Source: Candidatus Chloroploca sp. Khr17 | GTDB taxonomy: Bacteria; Chloroflexota; Chloroflexia; Chloroflexales; Chloroflexaceae | Direction of reading: 5' to 3' | Assembly: GCF_004138165.1 (NCBI RefSeq) | Contig: NZ_RYFF01000008.1 | Span: 94,209 to 158,208, forward strand | DNA length: 64,000 nt | Part shown: positions 41,695 through 49,177 of the stretch, one piece after another | How the letters are laid out: the number at the start of each line of letters is the position of its first letter | How positions within the stretch are numbered: the first letter of the stretch is position 1 | Notes under the pieces: generated by a model | What the model saw: the letters and a program-made list of their open reading frames with translations, nothing else | Databases searched by the model: none | Told to the model about the DNA's origin: nothing | Made by a program: the position numbers and the translations under genes

Positions 41695-44459
41695 CTCCTT
41701 ACGAAACTGCCCGTAATCTAGTGCAACTACTACTAAAGGGTGAACAGACTCCTCCACCAGAGTTGATCCGAGAAAAGGTTCGGATGGCTTTATCAATGTT
41801 GGGGGGTCAGGGTCTGGCGGAAGGAGTAGAAGAGGAAGTATTAATTAGAGATCTTGAAACCTTATACAGCATTTGGATGGCACAAGGGACAATCCTAGAA
41901 GATAAGCAAGATCATATTTCTTGGTTGCCCGATCAAAAAGCTGAAATTAACTGGGATTTCTGGGATCGCTATCGCCGTTACCTGGAAGAAGAAAAGGGAT
42001 GGTCGCCTGCTACTGTGGATCGCCTAGAGCAACTTACAGATTCAATTCTAGAAAGACTGGAAGAACCACAAAGACCCGGAGACTGGAGCCGTCGCGGAAT
42101 GGTAGTTGGGCAAGTGCAATCTGGAAAAACATCCAATTACACCGGACTGATTTGCAAGGCAGTGGATGCAGGATACAAACTAATCATTGTTCTAGCTGGA
42201 TTGCACAACAGTCTTCGTAGTCAGACGCAGCTACGTCTTGATGAAGGGTTTCTGGGTTGGGACTCTCAGAATAATAGAGCCTTTGATACGGGAAATCGTT
42301 TTATCGGTGCGGGTCTAATCCCTACTGGTAAGCAGCTAAGGGCACTTCCTGTAACGAGTAGCGCGGAGAAAGGAGATTTTAGCAAGAAAATCGCGGATCA
42401 GTGTGGCGCTGCTCCAGGCGGCGCTGATCCGATTTTGATGATAGTCAAGAAGAACAAGACTGTCCTCAATAATCTAGTGAAATGGGCATCGAATTGGGCA
42501 AATGCAGATCCACAGTTGGGAAGAAAAGTCGTCAGAAATTCTCCTTTGCTCATCATTGATGATGAAGCCGATAATGCATCTGTCAACACGAAAGAAGTAA
42601 GGTTGGATGACACTGGTATTCCCCGTGAAGAGCAGGAAGCTACTGCAATCAACAAGCTGATTCGGCAACTCTTACACAGTTTTGAAAAGACGGCCTATGT
42701 CGGCTATACGGCAACTCCTTTTGCAAATATTTTCATCCATCCGCAAGTCAGAACAAGTGAGCATGGCGAAGACCTATTTCCTCGGCACTTCATCGTTAAC
42801 TTGCCTGCCCCTTCTAACTATGTCGGTCCTGTTCAGGTTTTCGGTCTAGATTCCGATTCAGCAGTAGATTTGGAAAGCGTTTCTGGCTTGGATATCGTCC
42901 GAATTGTTGAGGATCAAGATGAGTGGATGCCGACAGGTCATAAGAAGGAACATGTTCCACCTTATCTGCCAACGTCTTTGAAAGAAGCTATTCGAGCATT
43001 TATCCTTTCTTGCGCTGTTAGGTTTTGGCGAGGGCAGACAACAGCCCATAATTCAATGCTTGTACATGTTACTCGTTTCACAGCCGTACAGGAATTGGTT
43101 AACCAATTAGTTAAAGATGAACTAACTTCTTTACAACGACGATTGCGTTACAGCGAAGGAAGTACACTGAATCAAATTTTGAGTGAGTTTGAATATCTCT
43201 GGAATAACGACTTTATCCCGACTAGTAGAGCAATTGCTGGTACTGATCTACAACCAGCAGTACCAATTCCTGCATGGGATGATATCAGCCCTCTCTTACA
43301 TCAGGTCGCTGCAAGAATTCAAGTCAAGAAGATTAATGGTACAGCGAAAGACATCTTGGACTATTGGGGGAGTCCAAATGGGTTAAATGTGATTGCGATT
43401 GGCGGGGATAAGCTATCTCGTGGATTAACTCTTGAAGGACTGAGCGTCAGTTACTACCTGAGAGCATCCAAAATGTACGATACCCTGATGCAGATGGGAC
43501 GATGGTTTGGCTACCGTCCCGGCTATCTCGACCTCTGTCGTCTTTACACAACCGATGAATTAGTGGAGTGGTATCAACACATCACGGTTGCGAGTGAAGA
43601 ACTTCGTAAAGAGTTCGACTATATGGCAAACATGAGTGCTACTCCAGAAGAATTCGGCTTGAAGGTAAGAACTCACCCCTCTGGATTGATCATCACTGGA
43701 GCCAACAAAATGAGAAATGGTACAGTGATGCAACTCTCTTTTGCAGGAACAATCAGTGAGACATACTTGTTTTATAAAGATGAGGACATCATTCATAGAA
43801 ATCTGAAAGCTACAGAAGATTTAATCTCAGGATTAGGAATGTACTCTATTGAGAAAAACAACTTTATTTGGAAACAGGTTTCTGGTAACAAAATAGTTAA
43901 TTTTTTGAAAAATTATCAATCTCATCCGAACGCACGCCTAGCAAACACTAGAAGCTTAGTTGATTATATTCAGGCTCAACTTAAGCAAAACGAACTGGTG
44001 TCTTGGACGATTGCCTTAATCTCAAAGAACAAAGCTGACAATAAGCATACGATAGCTGGATTAGAAGTTGGCTTAGTATATCGGAAGAATGATGCTGATC
44101 CTTCATTATCAGAATATCGACTACCAAAATCTCGGTTATTGAACCCACCAGACGAAATGTTAGATTTCTCTCCATCTGCTCAAGAGGAGATTATCAACAT
44201 TACAAGAGAGCGTAGACAAGAAGCTGGAAAACCAGAGAGCAAAAGTAAAACACCTGACGGCAAAATAATTCGAGAGAAGCGTAATCCAAGGAATGGCTTG
44301 CTCTTGCTTTATCCATTAGATCCAAAGGCTATCAATGCTGAAATCCCTATCATTGGTTTTGGTATCAGTTTTCCCAGTAGCAATTCCGCTAGGTTCGTGG
44401 AGTACAAAGTGAATAATGTTTATTGGGAACAGGAGTTTCTGGATAGCTATGAAGATTGA
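41691..44459 (+). CDS. Z1-domain superfamily II helicase-like protein
   Basis: 922 residues. Walker A MVVGQVQSGKTSNYTGL near residue 140, Walker B LLIIDDEADNAS, motif III-like YVGYTATPFANIF, and the Z1 signature AIGGDKLSRGLTLEGLSVSYY with QMGRWFGYRPGY (arginine-finger region). Z1 proteins are the motor component next to MORC-like ATPases in restriction-like loci. The C-terminal 250 residues are of unknown fold. It overlaps its neighbours on both sides by 4 and 11 nt, showing tight coupling. Confidence 0.9.
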   Translation: MTPYETARNLVQLLLKGEQTPPPELIREKVRMALSMLGGQGLAEGVEEEVLIRDLETLYSIWMAQGTILEDKQDHISWLPDQKAEINWDFWDRYRRYLEEEKGWSPATVDRLEQLTDSILERLEEPQRPGDWSRRGMVVGQVQSGKTSNYTGLICKAVDAGYKLIIVLAGLHNSLRSQTQLRLDEGFLGWDSQNNRAFDTGNRFIGAGLIPTGKQLRALPVTSSAEKGDFSKKIADQCGAAPGGADPILMIVKKNKTVLNNLVKWASNWANADPQLGRKVVRNSPLLIIDDEADNASVNTKEVRLDDTGIPREEQEATAINKLIRQLLHSFEKTAYVGYTATPFANIFIHPQVRTSEHGEDLFPRHFIVNLPAPSNYVGPVQVFGLDSDSAVDLESVSGLDIVRIVEDQDEWMPTGHKKEHVPPYLPTSLKEAIRAFILSCAVRFWRGQTTAHNSMLVHVTRFTAVQELVNQLVKDELTSLQRRLRYSEGSTLNQILSEFEYLWNNDFIPTSRAIAGTDLQPAVPIPAWDDISPLLHQVAARIQVKKINGTAKDILDYWGSPNGLNVIAIGGDKLSRGLTLEGLSVSYYLRASKMYDTLMQMGRWFGYRPGYLDLCRLYTTDELVEWYQHITVASEELRKEFDYMANMSATPEEFGLKVRTHPSGLIITGANKMRNGTVMQLSFAGTISETYLFYKDEDIIHRNLKATEDLISGLGMYSIEKNNFIWKQVSGNKIVNFLKNYQSHPNARLANTRSLVDYIQAQLKQNELVSWTIALISKNKADNKHTIAGLEVGLVYRKNDADPSLSEYRLPKSRLLNPPDEMLDFSPSAQEEIINITRERRQEAGKPESKSKTPDGKIIREKRNPRNGLLLLYPLDPKAINAEIPIIGFGISFPSSNSARFVEYKVNNVYWEQEFLDSYED

Positions 44460-45465
44460 AGATGTCTGGAACCTCTTAGAACATGACGGAAACAATGTTT
44501 TTTCTGGTTATTTGACTCGTCGTATTTTACCAGATGTAAATTACGATGTTTACCTTGCAATTGAAAAACCTTTGAATAATCGTCTATTAATGCTACGTTT
44601 TAATAGTATATTTTTTGATCGAAAAACGATTTATCCAACTTCTAACAGTTTTACAGTGAACCGAATAGTTTTGCCGCAAGATGGGGAAGAGTACGTTACT
44701 CTCCAACTAGTTTTGACTAATGTCAAATACAAGGACATTTTTACAACATTAGTTCAAGACATTGTGGATTGTCTTACTGCCGTGGCAGACGGGCAAGCCG
44801 CCATTTCAACTTTTATCACTCGTCTAAAACGATGGCAAACTTTTCTGGAAAAGCATCATCCAGAGGGATTGAGTGAAATTGCTCAGCAAGGGCTTTATGG
44901 GGAACTGTGGTTTTTAAGACAATTAGTATTTCCCCATCTGGAATTACTCAAAGGGGTTCGATGTTGGACTGGGCCAAAAGGTACTCAACAAGATTTTCAA
45001 TTTGCTGGTTGTGCGGCTGAAGTAAAAACAACCAGCGCCAAACAACATCAAAAATTAGCGATTGCCAGCGAACGACAACTGGATGATACGGGGGCAGGAG
45101 CGATCGTGCTGCTTCATCTATCGCTGGATGTGCGCCAAGGGCAGGGGGAGACTTTACCTGAAATGGTCGCTAGTGTGCGATCGCTTGTTTCCGGGGATGC
45201 GATCGCTAGAGATGAGTTAGAAAATCTCCTATTTGAAATCGGCTACCTAGATGTTCATACGACTCGCTATGAGAATATCGGCTACACCATTCGAGAATAC
45301 AACTACTTCAAAGTTGGGACAGACTTTCCTAAAATTATTGAATCTGATCTTCGTAATGGTGTAGGAGATGTGCGCTATACCATTAGCGTTGCTGAGTGCA
45401 AACGCTTTTCCATTCCAGAAACAGAGATCATTGCACTAATAGGAGATCAGCCCAGCCATGAGTAA
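44449..45465 (+). CDS. PD-(D/E)XK motif protein (DUF4420), predicted nuclease
   Basis: 338 residues starting MKIEDVWNLLEHDGNN; GGAG lies upstream and the ATG overlaps the Z1 stop by 11 nt. The nuclease core is visible as GLYGELWFLRQL (helix with Glu) and QQDFQFAGCAAEVKTTSAK, which supplies D, then E-x-K. This is the likely DNA-cleaving subunit of the cassette. Several GCGATCGC octamers occur inside the gene. Confidence 0.86.
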   Translation: MKIEDVWNLLEHDGNNVFSGYLTRRILPDVNYDVYLAIEKPLNNRLLMLRFNSIFFDRKTIYPTSNSFTVNRIVLPQDGEEYVTLQLVLTNVKYKDIFTTLVQDIVDCLTAVADGQAAISTFITRLKRWQTFLEKHHPEGLSEIAQQGLYGELWFLRQLVFPHLELLKGVRCWTGPKGTQQDFQFAGCAAEVKTTSAKQHQKLAIASERQLDDTGAGAIVLLHLSLDVRQGQGETLPEMVASVRSLVSGDAIARDELENLLFEIGYLDVHTTRYENIGYTIREYNYFKVGTDFPKIIESDLRNGVGDVRYTISVAECKRFSIPETEIIALIGDQPSHE

Positions 45466-47233
45466 TGATGATCTGGAACTTGCCCGATTTGTCGAAAACC
45501 TCCATCAGGAAGTCATCATCGATGCAGAGGGCAATCAGACCGAAGAAGAGGGCAGTTCCTTTCGAGAGGAAGCCTTTACCCGCATCATGATTGAGTATTT
45601 GACCGAAGCAGGCGAACTTGAAGATGGTCACGTCTGCTATCACAGTGCTCGTGGCATTAAAGTCAACGGCTACAATCTCCAAGAAGAAGAAGGTCGGCTC
45701 GATTTATTCATCTCTATTTATATCCAGAATCCTTCTCCTACTACTGTGCGTAAAGATACGGTTGAAAGTGCTTTCAAGCAACTGATTAATTTCCTAAGCA
45801 AAGTCTACAAAGGATATCATCAGTCAATCGAAGAAGCCTCTCCTAGCTTTGACATGGCACAGTTGATTTACAGCCAGCGGAGCCAGCTCAGCCATGTGCG
45901 CCTATTCCTCTTCACCGACGGGCTAACCACACTACAAACTAAGAAAAGTCAAGAAGTAAACGGAGTCAACTATTCCTACAACATCTGGGATCTTCGTCGA
46001 ACCTATCGCTGCATTACGTCAGGGCAACAACGAGAAGCAATCAAAATTAATTTTTTAAATCAATATAATTTTATCATTCCCTGCCTTGCTATGCCAGAAT
46101 CCCAAGCAGACTATCGCGCTTATGTTGCCATCATTCCCGGTGAAATTCTCTGTAAAATCTACGCTGAATATGGCTCAAGACTATTGGAACGCAATGTTCG
46201 TTCCTTCTTACAGGCAAAAGGCAATGTCAATAAAGGCATCCGTCAAACAATTTTGAAAGAACCCCATCGGTTTCTCGCCTACAACAACGGAATTTCTGCA
46301 ACTGCTGAGACCGTGAAACTTGTCGATTTACACAATGGTGGACAAGGGATTGTCGAAATTTGTGATCTTCAGATCGTCAACGGTGGACAAACTACGGCTT
46401 CTCTCTATCAAGCCGTTCGCAAAGACAAAGCAGATATCTCGGGAATTTACGTTCAGACTAAGTTAACGGTGGTAGATCGCGATCGTATGGATGAAATCGT
46501 GCCCCTGATTTCCCGCTACGCCAACAACCAAAATAAGGTCAGTGAAGCTGATTTCTCCGCCAACGACCCATTTCACATTCGGGTTGAAGAGCTCTCTCGC
46601 ACCATTTGGGCACCTACCGTTAATGGCACTCAGCGTCAAACTCGGTGGTTTTATGAACGTGCACGAGGACAGTACGCCGATGCCAAGAATCGCGAATCCA
46701 CCCCGGCCAAGCAAAAAGCTTTCACTCTTACACATCCGAATGCTCAAAAATTTACCAAAACTGATCTTGCAAAATTTGAACATACTTGGGATCAGCTTCC
46801 TCATATCGTCAGTTTGGGTGCCCAAAAAAACTTTGCCAAGTTTACAGTTGGCTTGACAGAGAAGAGACGCCCTGAGCCAGACGAAACCTATTTTACTCAC
46901 CTCATCGCCAAAGCTATTTTGTTCAAAACTGCAGAGAAGATTGTCCAGAGTGAGAAGTTTGGCGGTTATCGTGCGAATATTGTGACCTATACCCTGGCAT
47001 ATCTGAGCTATAAAGCGCAGCAAAAAGTAGATCTAGATAAGATCTGGAAGCAGCAAAGCCTTACACCGTCGCTTCAACAGGCGATTCACATGATTTCGAG
47101 AGAAGTTCATCAAGTAATCACACATCCACCTGATGGTCGTAATGTTACAGAATGGTGCAAGAAGGAGTCCTGCTGGAAGGCTATTCAGGGTATCCCAACT
47201 GAAATATTTGAGGTTTCTTGCTTGGCACCTTAA
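45458..47233 (+). CDS. AIPR-family protein (abortive infection phage resistance)
   Basis: 591 residues; its ATG overlaps the nuclease gene by 8 nt. The AIPR core is clear: NVRSFLQAKGNVNKGIRQT, FLAYNNGISATAETV, EICDLQIVNGGQTTASLYQA and ISRYANNQNKVSEADFSAND. The N-terminal part contains EEEGRLDLFISIYI, which could hold an acidic nuclease-like site, but I do not assert that. AIPR proteins are regular members of MORC/Z1 cassettes. It is the last gene; no clear terminator follows. Confidence 0.88.
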   Translation: MSNDDLELARFVENLHQEVIIDAEGNQTEEEGSSFREEAFTRIMIEYLTEAGELEDGHVCYHSARGIKVNGYNLQEEEGRLDLFISIYIQNPSPTTVRKDTVESAFKQLINFLSKVYKGYHQSIEEASPSFDMAQLIYSQRSQLSHVRLFLFTDGLTTLQTKKSQEVNGVNYSYNIWDLRRTYRCITSGQQREAIKINFLNQYNFIIPCLAMPESQADYRAYVAIIPGEILCKIYAEYGSRLLERNVRSFLQAKGNVNKGIRQTILKEPHRFLAYNNGISATAETVKLVDLHNGGQGIVEICDLQIVNGGQTTASLYQAVRKDKADISGIYVQTKLTVVDRDRMDEIVPLISRYANNQNKVSEADFSANDPFHIRVEELSRTIWAPTVNGTQRQTRWFYERARGQYADAKNRESTPAKQKAFTLTHPNAQKFTKTDLAKFEHTWDQLPHIVSLGAQKNFAKFTVGLTEKRRPEPDETYFTHLIAKAILFKTAEKIVQSEKFGGYRANIVTYTLAYLSYKAQQKVDLDKIWKQQSLTPSLQQAIHMISREVHQVITHPPDGRNVTEWCKKESCWKAIQGIPTEIFEVSCLAP

Positions 47234-47426
47234 AAGGAAACCGGATAGCAAACCGCCGATGGCGACTTCACTGGCGGATCATGCTTCAGAGGCCGAATGG
47301 CAGACGCGCACGCCCCGGGGGAAGGCAAAGATACATGCCACGCTGACCGTCACCCGCGAAGAATCGTGCATGGTCGACTGATCTATCCTGTGATCTTCTG
47401 CCAATGCTCGGCTGGTGCGAGCCGCG

Positions 47427-47792
47427 TCAAGTGGTCAACATTTCAGGAAACAAGCGGCGGGCCGAGCAACGGTTGGCGTCGAGCGAACGCAGCACATCCT
47501 CCCACGACTCACCCTCTTCTTCCGTGGCATCGGGATCTTCTTCGGCCCATGAGCGCACCAGCGCACGTGCATCCTCGGGCGTGCCATTGGGTGGCACATC
47601 GAAATCGTTGGCTGTTTTCCCCACAAGCAACTGTTGCACCTCGGGGGTGAGACTTGGCCGTCGCGCTGGTGCATCGGTCTGCGTTGGCTCGGATGGCACC
47701 CCAATAAGCGCGGCAGCTAAGCGCGCTTGCTCGGTCGGCGCAAGTTGCCTGGCCAGCAGTAAGACCGCATCATAGGGCGTCATTTGATTCAT
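47427..47792 (-). CDS. Small acidic protein, probable antitoxin-type
   Basis: 121 residues with GAGGAGGCATC before the ATG. The N-terminal helix MTPYDAVLLLARQLAPTEQ and C-terminus SWEDVLRSLDANRCSARRLF resemble small proteins that precede PIN-type toxins in Chloroflexi and cyanobacteria. No toxin gene follows; the downstream 190 bases before the AIPR gene show no coding signal. It may be an orphan. The family assignment is by eye only. Confidence 0.5.
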   Translation of the reverse strand: MNQMTPYDAVLLLARQLAPTEQARLAAALIGVPSEPTQTDAPARRPSLTPEVQQLLVGKTANDFDVPPNGTPEDARALVRSWAEEDPDATEEEGESWEDVLRSLDANRCSARRLFPEMLTT

Positions 47793-47854
47793 GCCGATGC
47801 CTCCTCATCACGCGAGTCAATCGAAATGACAGGAAATGGTACATGGTTACACAG

Positions 47855-48200
47855 TTAGCGTAGCGGCAAATACCGTATCTGACCCTCCCACTCCCCTTCC
47901 AGGCTACATTCGACCAGCAGCACAATGTCTGCGATCACTTGGCCAAGGGGTATGTTCCGACTGACCTCGAAAACGCCGGGCATAGTTTGACCAGCGCGAA
48001 CCCGCTCATAAGCATAGTGCCACATCATGAGTCAGGACGATACGCTGGCTCTGCGCGGCCCACTCCAGTACGGTTGGGTCATCAGCGCCAGTCAGGCCAG
48101 GATCTTGCACGCGTACGATATCGACGTGGGGACTCTGGCGGATGATTCCCCGCACGCTATCGTTATTGAAGTTCTCATCGGCAGCCAGACGCAGCATCAT
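47855..48200 (-). pseudogene. DUF5615 PIN-like toxin, frameshifted
   Basis: It starts MMLRLAADENFNNDSVRGII and follows the DUF5615 pattern up to RIVLTHDV, then reaches TGA at 48006. One base out of frame the family sequence continues, HYAYERVRAGQTMPGVFEV and CSLEGEWEGQIRYLPLR, ending at TAA 47857-47855. A single-base insertion (or two-base loss) near 48018 therefore breaks the gene. Its DUF433 partner upstream is intact and overlaps the start (ATGATG). Confidence 0.85.
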
Positions 48201-48535
48201 GGATGATCCGTGGTGGTGCGACGTGCCAGGAGGCGATCCCGCACGCCCTGCGGATCAAACTGGACTTCATTCTCCTGGCGGATCTGCACAGCCACCTGTT
48301 CGCGTTGGTGGAGATAGGCATGCACCTCGGGAAGATGGTTCAAATAATAGCTGATAACGGCGTAGACGTCGGCAAGTGCGAGCGAGGGATATTGCTGCGC
48401 GATGGTTTCGGGGGTTGCCCCCTCGCGAAAGGCCGCAACGATCGTATCGAGCGTGATACGGGTATTGGCGACACGCACGACCCCATCAGCATTCATCGTG
48501 AGGGGAACAGGTTGAGCCATCATAACCAGCGTCAT
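48197..48535 (-). CDS. DUF433 antitoxin-type protein
   Basis: 112 residues from MTLVMMAQPVPL; AGGAGGTAGTT directly before the ATG settles the start. GVVRVANTRITLDTIVAAF, EGATPETIAQQYPSLALADV and YAVISYYLNH form the DUF433 helix-turn-helix, which pairs with DUF5615 toxins. The toxin here is broken, so the antitoxin is a survivor. Confidence 0.88.
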   Translation of the reverse strand: MTLVMMAQPVPLTMNADGVVRVANTRITLDTIVAAFREGATPETIAQQYPSLALADVYAVISYYLNHLPEVHAYLHQREQVAVQIRQENEVQFDPQGVRDRLLARRTTTDHP

Positions 48536-48598
48536 AACTACCTCCTGTCCAAATAAGCAATTACGCATGTAGTCAGGGACGCGCCAGCGACGTCTGCT

Positions 48599-48700
48599 GC
48601 GAGCCGCTATAGCAACCCTATCTGGGTTGTAAACAGGAGTGCCGGCTTTAGCCGGCTAAAGCCGGCACTCCTCAGACACAAATTGTCTAGGACTGCTATA
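48599..48700. repeat. Interspersed repeat, TATCTGGGTTGTA family, full copy
   Basis: CTATAGCAACCCTATCTGGG, TTGTAAACAGGAGTGCCGGC and a GCCGGCTTTAGCC/GGCTAAAGCCGGC hairpin (48636-48671) end in a mirror-like GGACTGCTATA. The shorter relative is at 3853-3909. The near-inverted ends (CTATAGCA.. / ..TGCTATA) point to a MITE-like origin. Confidence 0.7.
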
Positions 48701-49118
48701 TTACTCCGCTGGAGGATCAAGGGGAAGATTATCTGCATCTTCTTCAAGCTCTACTTTTTCATAGGTATCTTCAAGTAAACATTCGTGAAAGTGTACATGC
48801 AATAATGGTAGGGTTTGTCAGAGCATCACGTTTTTCGTCAACAAATTCGGGCTGTCCGCAAACAACAACATCAGGATACGTATGTAAGCCTGTCCGCAGG
48901 ACTTTTACCCGCATATCGCTTGGGTAGGCGCGACATGGCTTGCGCCGAAGTTGTCTATGCAAGGAAGCAAGAACATTACTCGCAATCAGGTTATGCGGTT
49001 CTTTGGCACCCGTCATCGCATACATCTGTCCGTCATAATATTCACTTTTCGTGGTACTACGTCGCTCTTGCTCAAGATAGGCTTCTTCGGTGATATATGG
49101 TCGCGGTTGTGCGGTCAT
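48701..49118 (-). pseudogene. Uma2-family endonuclease, internally deleted
   Basis: The first 110 residues read as Uma2 (DUF820): YITEEAYLEQERRSTTKSEYYDGQMYAMTGA, HNLIASNVLASLHRQL, YPSDMRVKV, TYPDVVVCG, ALTNPTII. The reading frame then ends at 48771 as ACTLSRMFT. In a different frame EDTYEKVELEED and a tail to TAA at 48703-48701 match a usual Uma2 C-terminus. The conserved 'vEVLSpsT' catalytic part is missing, so a deletion plus frameshift removed the active core. Confidence 0.8.
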
Positions 49119-49177
49119 ATACGGTACTCCTGCTCGCGAGCCTCCATGGTTGCAATATATCTACATAGAGGCTTCTT

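Noticed and set aside
38716..47426. Direct-repeat attachment sites flanking the defence cassette
   Set aside because: I compared both borders (AAATCCGGCTAGCG and AAACCGGATAGC) but the similarity is too weak to call att sites, and no integrase or tRNA is at the edges.
47234..47426. Toxin gene behind the antitoxin-type gene at 47427
   Set aside because: No frame in the 190-base gap has start, ribosome site and PIN or other toxin motifs.
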